Below, one piece after another: positions 37,205 through 44,201 of a DNA stretch of 64,000 nucleotides (its first letter is position 1; each line of letters starts with the position of its first letter). The notes beneath the pieces were generated by a model. It saw only the letters and a program-made list of their open reading frames with translations, made no database searches and was not told where the DNA came from. The stretch spans positions 62,001 through 126,000 of the forward strand of contig JAEUSQ010000007.1 in the NCBI GenBank assembly GCA_016788705.1, in the 5' to 3' direction. Position numbers and translations under genes: made by a program. Source of the stretch: Bacteroidetes Order II. bacterium (GTDB lineage: Bacteria; Bacteroidota; Rhodothermia; Rhodothermales; UBA2364).

Positions 37205-38716
37205 ATGTCTGATGTCTCTGTTTCCCTCGCCCCGCCAACCTTTAAAGACCACTACGATAATTTTATTGGTGGTCAGTGGGTAGCCCCTGTAAAAGGCGCC
37301 TATTTTGATAATATTTCTCCGGTGGATGGCAAGGTGTTCACCCGTGTGGCACGTTCTACCGCCGAAGACATTGAGTTGGCGCTGGATGCTGCCCATGCCG
37401 CCGCGCCGATGTGGAACAACAGTTCTGCCACCGAACGCAGCAATATGCTACTCAAAATTGCCGATGTAATGGAGGCCAATCTGGAGTTATTGGCCCGTGT
37501 AGAAACCTGGGACAATGGCAAGCCTCTCCGCGAAACCCGTGCCGCCGATTTGCCGCTGGCGATTGATCATTTTCGCTATTTTGCCGGGGTAATCCGTGCA
37601 GAAGAAGGTTCTGTGGCCGAGTTGGATGCCACCACCGTTTCTATGAATATTCCGGAGCCGTTGGGGGTTGTGGGGCAAATTATCCCGTGGAACTTCCCGC
37701 TTCTGATGGCCTCGTGGAAAGTGGCTCCGGCGTTGGCCGCCGGAAACTGTGTGGTATTGAAGCCTGCCGAACAAACACCCTCGGGCATTTTGGTGTTGAT
37801 GGAACTGATCCAACACCTCTTGCCCGCAGGGGTGCTGAATGTGGTGAATGGCTTTGGTATCGAAGCCGGAAAACCGCTTGCCTCCAGCCCGCGTGTGGCA
37901 AAAGTGGCGTTTACGGGTGAAACTACCACGGGACGACTCATTATGCAGTATGCCTCGCAAAACATCATCCCGGTGACGTTGGAATTGGGGGGGAAATCGC
38001 CGAATATCTTCTTTAAAAGCATTATGGATGCCGATGACGACTTCTTCGACAAGTGCTTGGAAGGGGCGGTGATGTTTGCCTTAAACCAAGGTGAGGTTTG
38101 TACGTGTCCGTCGCGGATCTTGGTGGAAGAAAGTATTTATGATGCCTTTATGGAGCGGGTGGTGGCGCGTGCAAAAGCCGTTAAAATGGGTCATCCATTA
38201 GACCCCTCTACCATGATGGGGGCACAAGCCTCGAACGATCAGTACGAGAAAATCCTGAATTACATCCAGATTGGGAAAGACGAAGGCGCGGAAGTATTGT
38301 GTGGGGGTAGTGCCGTAAAGCACGAAAATTTGGAGGAAGGGTATTATATTCAACCCACGATCCTGAAAGGCCACAACAAAATGCGGGTTTTCCAAGAAGA
38401 AATCTTTGGTCCGGTGGTCTGTGTCACCACGTTTAAAGACGAGGCCGAGGCATTGGAAATTGCCAATGACACCTTGTATGGCTTGGGTGCTGGGGTTTGG
38501 ACCCGCGACATGCACCAAGCATACCAGATGGCGCGGCACATTAAAGCCGGACGGGTTTGGGTGAACTGCTACCATGCGTATCCTGCCCATGCACCCTTTG
38601 GTGGCTACAAAAAATCGGGCATCGGGCGTGAAACCCACAAAATGATGTTGGCACACTACCGCCAAACCAAGAACATGCTGATTTCGTACAGCAAAAACCC
38701 ATTGGGCTTCTTTTGA
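37205..38716 (+). CDS. NAD(P)-dependent aldehyde dehydrogenase
   Basis: This 503-residue ALDH has the cofactor site [21 protein letters not shown], the general-base motif [12 protein letters not shown], and the catalytic Cys region [14 protein letters not shown]. The sequence around it resembles the acetaldehyde dehydrogenase II (AldB/ExaC) type. It oxidises a short aldehyde to the acid. DUF779 follows 19 bases later, a pairing seen in many bacteria with acetaldehyde dehydrogenases, and an AraC regulator is divergent upstream, often as part of alcohol or aldehyde catabolism. Confidence 0.93.
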   Translation: MSDVSVSLAPPTFKDHYDNFIGGQWVAPVKGAYFDNISPVDGKVFTRVARSTAEDIELALDAAHAAAPMWNNSSATERSNMLLKIADVMEANLELLARVETWDNGKPLRETRAADLPLAIDHFRYFAGVIRAEEGSVAELDATTVSMNIPEPLGVVGQIIPWNFPLLMASWKVAPALAAGNCVVLKPAEQTPSGILVLMELIQHLLPAGVLNVVNGFGIEAGKPLASSPRVAKVAFTGETTTGRLIMQYASQNIIPVTLELGGKSPNIFFKSIMDADDDFFDKCLEGAVMFALNQGEVCTCPSRILVEESIYDAFMERVVARAKAVKMGHPLDPSTMMGAQASNDQYEKILNYIQIGKDEGAEVLCGGSAVKHENLEEGYYIQPTILKGHNKMRVFQEEIFGPVVCVTTFKDEAEALEIANDTLYGLGAGVWTRDMHQAYQMARHIKAGRVWVNCYHAYPAHAPFGGYKKSGIGRETHKMMLAHYRQTKNMLISYSKNPLGFF

Positions 38717-38735
38717 TCCATAAATTCAGAACCTT

Positions 38736-39110
38736 ATGATCCCCAGAGTTGTTGCCAGTCAAGCAGCGGCAGATGTTATTGAGACGCTAAAAGCCGCGCA
38801 TGGCCCGCTGATGTTCCACCAAAGTGGTGGATGTTGCGATGGCTCGGCGCCGATGTGCTATGCCGCCGGAGAATTGCTCATTGGCGATCAGGATGTGTTG
38901 CTGGGCCAAATTCAAGGGTGCGATTTTTATATGTCGGCCTTTCAATTTGAATATTGGCAACACACGCAATTGGAAATAGACGTTACACCGGGCCGAGGAG
39001 CCAGTTTCTCTTTAGAAATTCCGCTCGGCCTTCGGTTTGTGGTGAAATCGCGTCTTTTTGAGGAGGAAGAATGGGAACATCTTAGCCCCATCCGCATGGG
39101 AGAGGGGTAA
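38736..39110 (+). CDS. DUF779 protein, partner of the aldehyde dehydrogenase
   Basis: The 124-residue protein has the family's Cys-rich SGGCCDGSAPMCYAAGE segment (residues 29-45) and the FDFYMSAFQFEYWQHTQLEIDVTPG-like core. The clustered cysteines suggest a metal or redox site. DUF779 genes almost always follow acetaldehyde dehydrogenase genes; the biochemical function is not settled to my knowledge. The stop is directly next to the convergent rsmB end (zero bases apart). Confidence 0.88.
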   Translation: MIPRVVASQAAADVIETLKAAHGPLMFHQSGGCCDGSAPMCYAAGELLIGDQDVLLGQIQGCDFYMSAFQFEYWQHTQLEIDVTPGRGASFSLEIPLGLRFVVKSRLFEEEEWEHLSPIRMGEG

Positions 39111-40424
39111 TCAGGGCGCTGTTTTGCGCAGCCGGACGGCATAGGCCCCATCCATCCCTCTTTTAAAGGGCAGGCTCTGGTAGGCCCCTTGTGCATTTCG
39201 TAATTCGGGCGGGAGGTCAGGAATGGCTTCCCGTTTGAAATTTGGGTGACGTTGTAAAAAAGCCGTTATTTGGCCTTCGTTCTCTTCGTGTTCGATGGAG
39301 CAAGTGCTATAAACCAAAAGCCCGCCTGTCTGGACGGTTTGGGTGGCCGCATCCAAGAGCCTTTGTTGGCGTTGTAGCAAGTCTTGTAGGTCTTTTTCTT
39401 CGCGCTGCCAGCGGGCATCCGCCCGTTTCGCCAAAACGCCCGTTCCCGAGCAAGGCACATCCAATAATACGCGGTCTGCCAGAACACCCGACGTAGCCGC
39501 CCATTCCTCGAAATCGGCAGTAAGGGCCTCGATGGTGGAAATGCCCTGTTTTTGGGCCGCATCTTGTATCAAACGGGTACGTTGTGGATGCTGGTCTATG
39601 GCCAAAACACGTCCGGTGTGTTGCATCCGCATGGCGGCATGGGTGCTTTTTCCTCCGGGCGCGGCGCAGGCATCCACCACCACTTCATTTGGTTGCGGGT
39701 CTAAGACCGCCACCACCCATCCGGCGGCCTCGTCCTGAACGGCACACCATCCTTTTTCTATCCATCCGGCTTCTAAAATGGGTTGAAGGTGCGTCGTTTT
39801 TCTGAAATACGGCAGGTATTGCCCCGCTTCGGTGGTGATACCTTCTTTTTGGAGCGCTTCATCGAAGGCTTCGGGCGTGGTTTTGAGGAGGTTAACGCGC
39901 AAGCCATGCACCGGACGGGCATTGTTCCATTGCAAGAGGTCTTCCAAACGTTCGCCAAACGCCTTGTGCCAGCGACGCACCAGCCAATCGGGGTGCGAAT
40001 GCCACACGGCCAGATCATGCAGTCTTTTGCCCGAATCCGGCTTGGGTAATTGGTTTATATCCCGCAAAAAAGCCCGTAGAATGCCATTGACCAAGGGGCC
40101 GGCTTTGGGGCGGATATGCTTTTTGGCCACGCTCACGGCTTCGTTCAAGACGGCATAGGGCGGGTGGTCGGTCTCGGTGAGTTCATACATGGCCAAGCGG
40201 AGGAGTTGCCGAAGTGGGGCTTCCATCTTTTCTAATTTGCCCGTATAATACCGTCCCAACCAAAAATCCAAGCGCCGCCGGAGCCGCGTTACCCCGCCAA
40301 TGTAGTCCGAAATTTGTCGGCGTGCCCCTGCCGATGCGGTCTCTAAGGGCAAACGGGCGGTATAAGCGCCTTCTTGTTCGATGCGGAGGAGGTGCTTGAC
40401 GGCTACCCAACGGTTCTCTGGCAT
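39111..40424 (-). CDS. rsmB: 16S rRNA cytosine-967 C5-methyltransferase RsmB
   Basis: I start at ATG 40424 (MPENRWVAVKHLLRI), giving 437 residues. An N-terminal NusB-like RNA-binding domain (to about 150) is followed by the SAM-dependent domain with EVVVDACAAPGGKSTH, the DVPCSGTGVLAKRADARW motif and the catalytic YSTCSIEHEEN. The order of the two cysteine motifs is normal for m5C methyltransferases. It is the last ordinary housekeeping gene before the repeat-flanked cassette. Confidence 0.92.
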   Translation of the reverse strand: MPENRWVAVKHLLRIEQEGAYTARLPLETASAGARRQISDYIGGVTRLRRRLDFWLGRYYTGKLEKMEAPLRQLLRLAMYELTETDHPPYAVLNEAVSVAKKHIRPKAGPLVNGILRAFLRDINQLPKPDSGKRLHDLAVWHSHPDWLVRRWHKAFGERLEDLLQWNNARPVHGLRVNLLKTTPEAFDEALQKEGITTEAGQYLPYFRKTTHLQPILEAGWIEKGWCAVQDEAAGWVVAVLDPQPNEVVVDACAAPGGKSTHAAMRMQHTGRVLAIDQHPQRTRLIQDAAQKQGISTIEALTADFEEWAATSGVLADRVLLDVPCSGTGVLAKRADARWQREEKDLQDLLQRQQRLLDAATQTVQTGGLLVYSTCSIEHEENEGQITAFLQRHPNFKREAIPDLPPELRNAQGAYQSLPFKRGMDGAYAVRLRKTAP

Positions 40425-40522
40425 GTGTATGGTGGTTCTTAGAAAAAGAAGCACAAATTACGGCAAGCGCGGGCAAGTAAATATGGAATTCCGGTGGTAA
40501 ATGAATGCCTCCTCGCCGAACG

Positions 40523-40595
40523 AACCCTTCGCGTTCGCCGAACCAGGCGTTATGTTGCTAAAGGTTACGGCGCAACCCTTCGGAATTAACGTTTG
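40523..40595. repeat. Left flanking repeat of the caspase cassette
   Basis: The core 40523-40556 runs AACCCTTCG, GTTCGCCGAAC (an inner GTTC/GAAC hairpin) and GGCGTTATGTT. It matches the right flank at 42867-42904 at most positions, in the same orientation. A second AACCCTTCGG lies at 40574-40583, and AATTAACGTTTG at 40584-40595 is close to AATGAACGTTTG at about 42798. The segment stands between the housekeeping rsmB gene and the first cassette gene. Confidence 0.55.
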
Positions 40596-40666
40596 TTTTT
40601 GAAACGAATCGAAAAACGTTGCGTAGGTTTTTTATATTCCTTTGCAACCTAAAACAAATTAAGATC

Positions 40667-41077
40667 ATGACGAAAACATTTGAACTTCACTTTAAAGCCG
40701 AAGATAAAACTGCCTTGGCAGAGGCTTTAAGAAGTAGCTTTTCCATAGAAGATGGAGTAAAAGCCGAGGTTTTATTGGTGGACAAAAGCCCTCATACCAA
40801 AGGCTTAGACCCCCATCTGGTAGATGTTGTGATGTATATCGTGGTGGAATGGGGGCAAGATATTGCTCAAGACATGGCAAAGGGTGCGATAGCAGGACTT
40901 TTGTTGAAAAAGGTTAAACATTATTGGGAAGAGTACAAAATCAAGAAAGTGGCGATTAAAGACCAAAGCGATCCTGAACGCCCTCTCCGAAAAATAAACC
41001 CTGCCACAGAAGAAGAGGTTTTGGAAGAGTGGATGCGCAAAGGGAAGGAGCATGAACAAAAGCAGGGAAATAACTAA
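40667..41077 (+). CDS. Small partner protein of the caspase-lectin gene
   Basis: From ATG 40667 (MTKTFELHFKAEDKT) the protein has 136 residues. The N-terminal half suggests strand-helix-strand (FELHFKA, TALAEALRSSF, VKAEVLLVD). Residues 49-60 (PHLVDVVMYIVV) and 70-84 are hydrophobic and helical, with a charged tail after 100. It has no signal peptide. The layout is like the short constant components (EACC1-like) described next to caspase and trypsin effectors in conflict systems; this likeness is by architecture only. It precedes the caspase gene by 56 bases on the same strand. Function unknown. Confidence 0.65.
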   Translation: MTKTFELHFKAEDKTALAEALRSSFSIEDGVKAEVLLVDKSPHTKGLDPHLVDVVMYIVVEWGQDIAQDMAKGAIAGLLLKKVKHYWEEYKIKKVAIKDQSDPERPLRKINPATEEEVLEEWMRKGKEHEQKQGNN

Positions 41078-41133
41078 ATACCTACGGACTCGATTCGTCT
41101 GTATAAACCAAGCACCAAACTACACCGTACAAA

Positions 41134-42744
41134 ATGCCTAAAAAAGTTGCCTTAGTTATTGGAAACTCAGAATATAAACACCTGAAAGGTATCCCGCCTG
41201 CGGTAAGAGATGCAGAAGCGATAGCGGGTTTTTTGAGGGAAGTTGGTTTTCATGTGATGCAAAATACGTTTGGGAAAGAAAACATGCCCTATACGCTTAA
41301 TATGGGGCGGAAGGAAATGAGGATGCTGATGTATGAGTTTAAAGAATTGGTTCGTGAAGCAGAGCTGGCTTTTTTCTATTTTTCAGGGCATGGGGTTCAG
41401 CACGAGGGTCGAGGGTATTTATTGCCATCGGATATTGAAGACTTGGATGATCCTGAAAACCTTCCTGAATGTAGTTTTTCCCTTTCCCAATTCATTACCA
41501 GTATGGTAAATGTGGGGGATGCGAGTAAGATTTTTATTTTAGATGCCTGTCGAGATAACCCTTTTAGCCTGATGGAGACAAATCGTAAAGGGTTAGCAGA
41601 GGTGCAAGTTGCCCGAAGAAAAGGAAAACTGGCAGATACTATGATCTTTTATGCGGCGGATGTAAATCAAGCAGCTTATTTCGATCCCAGGGCACCATAT
41701 AGTTATTTTACAGAGGCTTTGCTGGAAAGTATAAAAGAGCCTTTAGAGCTAGGGTCTATCTTTAGGCAAGTGAGGCGAAAAGTAGTTGAGCGTACAAAAG
41801 CCGCCAAACTTCAAGATGTGCAACATCCTTGGTTAATGGATTCCAGCATTCGGGATATTTATTTGATTTCGCCGAAGCCACAAACTACGCCGCGCCCTGT
41901 GCCGTCTGAAATTTTGCCCCGCGCCGGCGAGCGCCAGGTGCTGACGATTAAAGGGGTGGACTTTGCGTTCCGTTACTGCCCGCCGGGTCGTTTTAGGATG
42001 GGGGATGATAGTAGCTCTGCGGATTGGGAAAAGCCTGCGCATGATGTGGAGATTCCGTCAGGGTTTTGGATGGGTGAAACACCTGTTACGCAGGCTCAGT
42101 TTAGGGTTTTTGTGGAGGCTACAGGATACAAAACCACCGCAGAGACGGCTGAGCAGCGGGGTGTTCATGTTTGGAATGGTAACGAATGGAAGTGGGACAA
42201 GGGGGCTTTGTGGTCTAATGTATTTGTGGGTGCTAATCGTCCAGTGGTTGGTGTTTCGTGGTTGGATACGGTGGCCTATACAAAATGGCTGAATGGTTTG
42301 GGTCTGGGGTCTTTCCGTTTGCCTTTTGAAGAGGAATGGGAATATGCCTGCCTTGCGGGGAGCAGGGGGCAGTATTGTTTTGGGGATGATGAAAGCGAGT
42401 TAGGGAAGTATGCGTGGTATGATGCCAATAGCAAGCATGAAACGCATCCTGTAGGGGAGAAACTGCCGAATGCTTGGGGGTTAAGGGATGTACACGGAAA
42501 CGTATGGGAATGGACGAATAGCGAATGGACTGGCAATTATGAAGCCTTTAGGGGCAAGGTGAGGGTGTCTAAGTACAGTCAAGCGCACTTTGATAAATTA
42601 ACACAAAATTCAAATACGGACCGTGTGTTACGTGGTGGTTCGTGGAGCAACATACCACAGAACCTGCGTGCTGCCAACCGCTACTTCAGCTTTCCTACCA
42701 ATCGTCACGTCAGCGTAGGCTTCCGTCTCGCCAAGACTTTATAA
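41134..42744 (+). CDS. Caspase-like protease fused to an FGE-type C-type-lectin domain, with a DGR-like variable end
   Basis: This 536-residue fusion has no signal peptide. Residues 1-245 are a caspase/metacaspase (peptidase C14) domain: VALVIGNSEYKH, catalytic His86 in YFSGHGVQH and Cys139 in FILDACRDNPF. A proline-rich linker (247-262) leads to a formylglycine-generating-enzyme/SUMF1-like domain (270-536): FRMGDDS, ETPVTQAQFRVF, RLPFEEEWEYAC, DVHGNVWEWT, RVLRGGSW. The Cys pair used by catalytic FGE is absent, so this is a binding fold. The end carries substitutions at the classical DGR variable sites. I infer that the lectin part recognises a ligand and the protease is the effector. It ends near repeats and has a more AT-rich first half than its neighbours. 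Confidence 0.88.
   Translation: MPKKVALVIGNSEYKHLKGIPPAVRDAEAIAGFLREVGFHVMQNTFGKENMPYTLNMGRKEMRMLMYEFKELVREAELAFFYFSGHGVQHEGRGYLLPSDIEDLDDPENLPECSFSLSQFITSMVNVGDASKIFILDACRDNPFSLMETNRKGLAEVQVARRKGKLADTMIFYAADVNQAAYFDPRAPYSYFTEALLESIKEPLELGSIFRQVRRKVVERTKAAKLQDVQHPWLMDSSIRDIYLISPKPQTTPRPVPSEILPRAGERQVLTIKGVDFAFRYCPPGRFRMGDDSSSADWEKPAHDVEIPSGFWMGETPVTQAQFRVFVEATGYKTTAETAEQRGVHVWNGNEWKWDKGALWSNVFVGANRPVVGVSWLDTVAYTKWLNGLGLGSFRLPFEEEWEYACLAGSRGQYCFGDDESELGKYAWYDANSKHETHPVGEKLPNAWGLRDVHGNVWEWTNSEWTGNYEAFRGKVRVSKYSQAHFDKLTQNSNTDRVLRGGSWSNIPQNLRAANRYFSFPTNRHVSVGFRLAKTL
42622..42735 (+). other. Probable DGR variable region (VR) at the 3' end of the caspase-lectin gene
   Basis: Codons 497-534 follow the known DGR target pattern RVLRGGSW-xx-NLRxANR-xxxx-P-NR-xxx-VGFR. 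At the expected variable positions the codons are AGC (42646), TAC, TTC, AGC, TTT (42682-42693) and CAC, GTC, AGC (42706-42714). Each can come from AAC or AAT by changing adenines only. ATA at 42652 would need an AAA template. Invariant positions between them use ordinary family residues. The matching template repeat and reverse transcriptase are not in this window. Confidence 0.7.
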
Positions 42745-42777
42745 TATGAATATTTTATTATTTTTAATTTTGTCTTG
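42732..42777. repeat. Inverted repeat spanning the caspase-lectin stop codon
   Basis: CAAGAC at 42732-42737 is complemented by GTCTTG at 42772-42777 with an AT-rich 34-base loop that includes a small AATAT/ATATT palindrome. In some DGRs a hairpin or cruciform lies just after the VR and helps homing. It could equally be a weak terminator, though no T-run follows. Confidence 0.35.
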
Positions 42778-42795
42778 ACTTGTAATGGTGTATTT

Positions 42796-42935
42796 GAATG
42801 AACGTTTGCATCCTTACGTCGCCGTAGGCGGCGCATTGTTCCGCGCTCCGCACGGCGATTTTTTTAAACCCTTCGGCGTTCGCAGAACCCGAAGGCGTTA
42901 TATTTAACGCAGTGGCGCTCCGCGCGGCGAAATGA
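42796..42935. repeat. Right flanking repeat block of the caspase cassette
   Basis: The block holds AACCCTTCGG-CGTTCGCAGAAC-CCGAAGG-CGTTATATTT at 42867-42904, which matches the left flank. Its arms CCTTCGG/CCGAAGG (42869-42875, 42889-42895) and GTTC/GAAC fold into one long hairpin. A 16-base unit GCGCTCCGCACGGCGA at 42843-42858 recurs at 42915-42930 with one mismatch. GGCGTTATATTTAACGC is itself nearly palindromic. No gene overlaps it; it lies between the caspase gene and the amidase. Confidence 0.55.
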
Positions 42936-43014
42936 TGGTCTTGCGGAACCGAAAACCGCTCTCCTTCGTTTGGCCATAAACGCCTCTTGTTACACCCCCA
43001 ATCCTTTTCGCCAT

Positions 43015-44094
43015 ATGCCCAACTATGCCCCTCGCTTTGCCACCTTAGCCACCGATTACAAGACCTTCATCATGGAGTATCCGCAATTGCGTGCGGTTTC
43101 CTTGGCCCAATGGATATTGGAGTCTGGTAGGGGTTTTTCGCAGCTTTCGCAACAATATTTCAACTATGCGGGCCTGAAGTTCCGGAACGAGATGCAGGGT
43201 TTTGCGGTTCCTGTCTTTTATATGGCCAGTGATGGCGGCGATTATTACTGTGGCTTTGCGGATAACTTGTCATTTATCCGAGGTTTTTGGCGGTTTATGG
43301 ACCGTGCGCCGTACTTTGGTTGGCGAGAACATGCTCGTTCGGCAGAAACCTACCTCAGCTTCATTGCGCCTCGGTATTCCACCAATCCGGCCTATGTGGA
43401 TAAAGTCCTGAATCTTTTGCCCGAGGCCCATCAGTTGCTTGGCATGGTTTCGCAGCCCACCACGCCTACACCGCCCGACGACCACGCGGGGCCGGGGACC
43501 TCGGAGCCTTATACCAAACCCCTTGTCTCTGGCTTTTTTGAAAGCCCTAATGCCGAGTCGCGCAATGGATCTGTCATTTCCCGCATCATCCTGCATTGCT
43601 CCGATAACCCCAATCTGGCACAAGTCATTGCCCAATACCAAAACCCTAAGACCCAGCGCTCGGCCCATTATTTGGTAAACAAAGACGGTAAAATTTACCA
43701 GATGGTGCGCGATTCCGACCGTGCGTGGCATTGTCGGGGGGCCAATGCCAACTCATTGGGCATTGAACTGATGGCAGCACGCAACGAAGTGATGACCGCA
43801 GCCCAGCAAACGTCCACCATCGCCCTGATCCGTTGGATGCTCAGCACGTACCGCATCCGTCCAGACCAGATTGCGGGGCATCGTCATGCGCCCGGCTATA
43901 CCGGCGGGGTGAATGGGACGTTTTGTCCGGGGCGCTTGTTTGGAGATACCACCGAGGCCGCCTTGAAGCGCTGGGTAAACCAAAACTTCTGGTCTAACCC
44001 ACCCGCCAATCCGAATCCACCTGTGGTCACGAATCCCAATACCACTTGGGTACCAACACCGCCAACCGATCCGAACCGCCGTTGGGATTTTTGA
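43015..44094 (+). CDS. Peptidoglycan hydrolase: glucosaminidase plus N-acetylmuramoyl-L-alanine amidase
   Basis: I prefer ATG 43015 (MPNYAPRFATLATDY, 359 residues) to the TTG at 42970. The N-terminal part is a GH73-type glucosaminidase (LAQWILESGRGFSQLSQQYFNYAGLKF with the catalytic Glu). A proline-rich linker leads to an amidase_2 domain with Zn ligands in IILHCSDNP, and AGHRHAPGYTGGVNGTFCPG. The C-terminus is proline- and asparagine-rich. It has no obvious signal peptide, so release may need another route or lysis. Both domains cut peptidoglycan, so it may be a phage- or toxin-like lysin or a cell-wall recycling enzyme. Its start lies just after the cassette repeats. Confidence 0.88.
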   Translation: MPNYAPRFATLATDYKTFIMEYPQLRAVSLAQWILESGRGFSQLSQQYFNYAGLKFRNEMQGFAVPVFYMASDGGDYYCGFADNLSFIRGFWRFMDRAPYFGWREHARSAETYLSFIAPRYSTNPAYVDKVLNLLPEAHQLLGMVSQPTTPTPPDDHAGPGTSEPYTKPLVSGFFESPNAESRNGSVISRIILHCSDNPNLAQVIAQYQNPKTQRSAHYLVNKDGKIYQMVRDSDRAWHCRGANANSLGIELMAARNEVMTAAQQTSTIALIRWMLSTYRIRPDQIAGHRHAPGYTGGVNGTFCPGRLFGDTTEAALKRWVNQNFWSNPPANPNPPVVTNPNTTWVPTPPTDPNRRWDF

Positions 44095-44119
44095 TGAGTC
44101 CGCTTTTCTTTTACGTATC

Positions 44120-44178
44120 AGGCGTTTAACCGGAAGAGCCTTGTTGTATCTTTAGGGTTCTCCACTAAACGCCTTTTT
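44120..44178 (+). terminator. Intrinsic terminator of the amidase gene
   Basis: AGGCGTTTA at 44120-44128 pairs perfectly with TAAACGCCT at 44166-44174, and T continues to 44178. The loop of about 37 bases is long for an intrinsic terminator, so efficiency is uncertain. Confidence 0.5.
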
Positions 44179-44201
44179 CTTTTCCTTAACTCCGAATACC
44201 C

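Noticed and set aside
41941-42744. FGE-like domain as the maturase of the sulfatase at 31572-33062
   Set aside because: The catalytic cysteines are absent and the domain is fused to a caspase with DGR-like ends.
42622-42960. DGR template repeat within the window
   Set aside because: No second near-copy of the variable region with A-rich codons is seen downstream or elsewhere, and no reverse transcriptase YxDD motif is found in any frame inspected.
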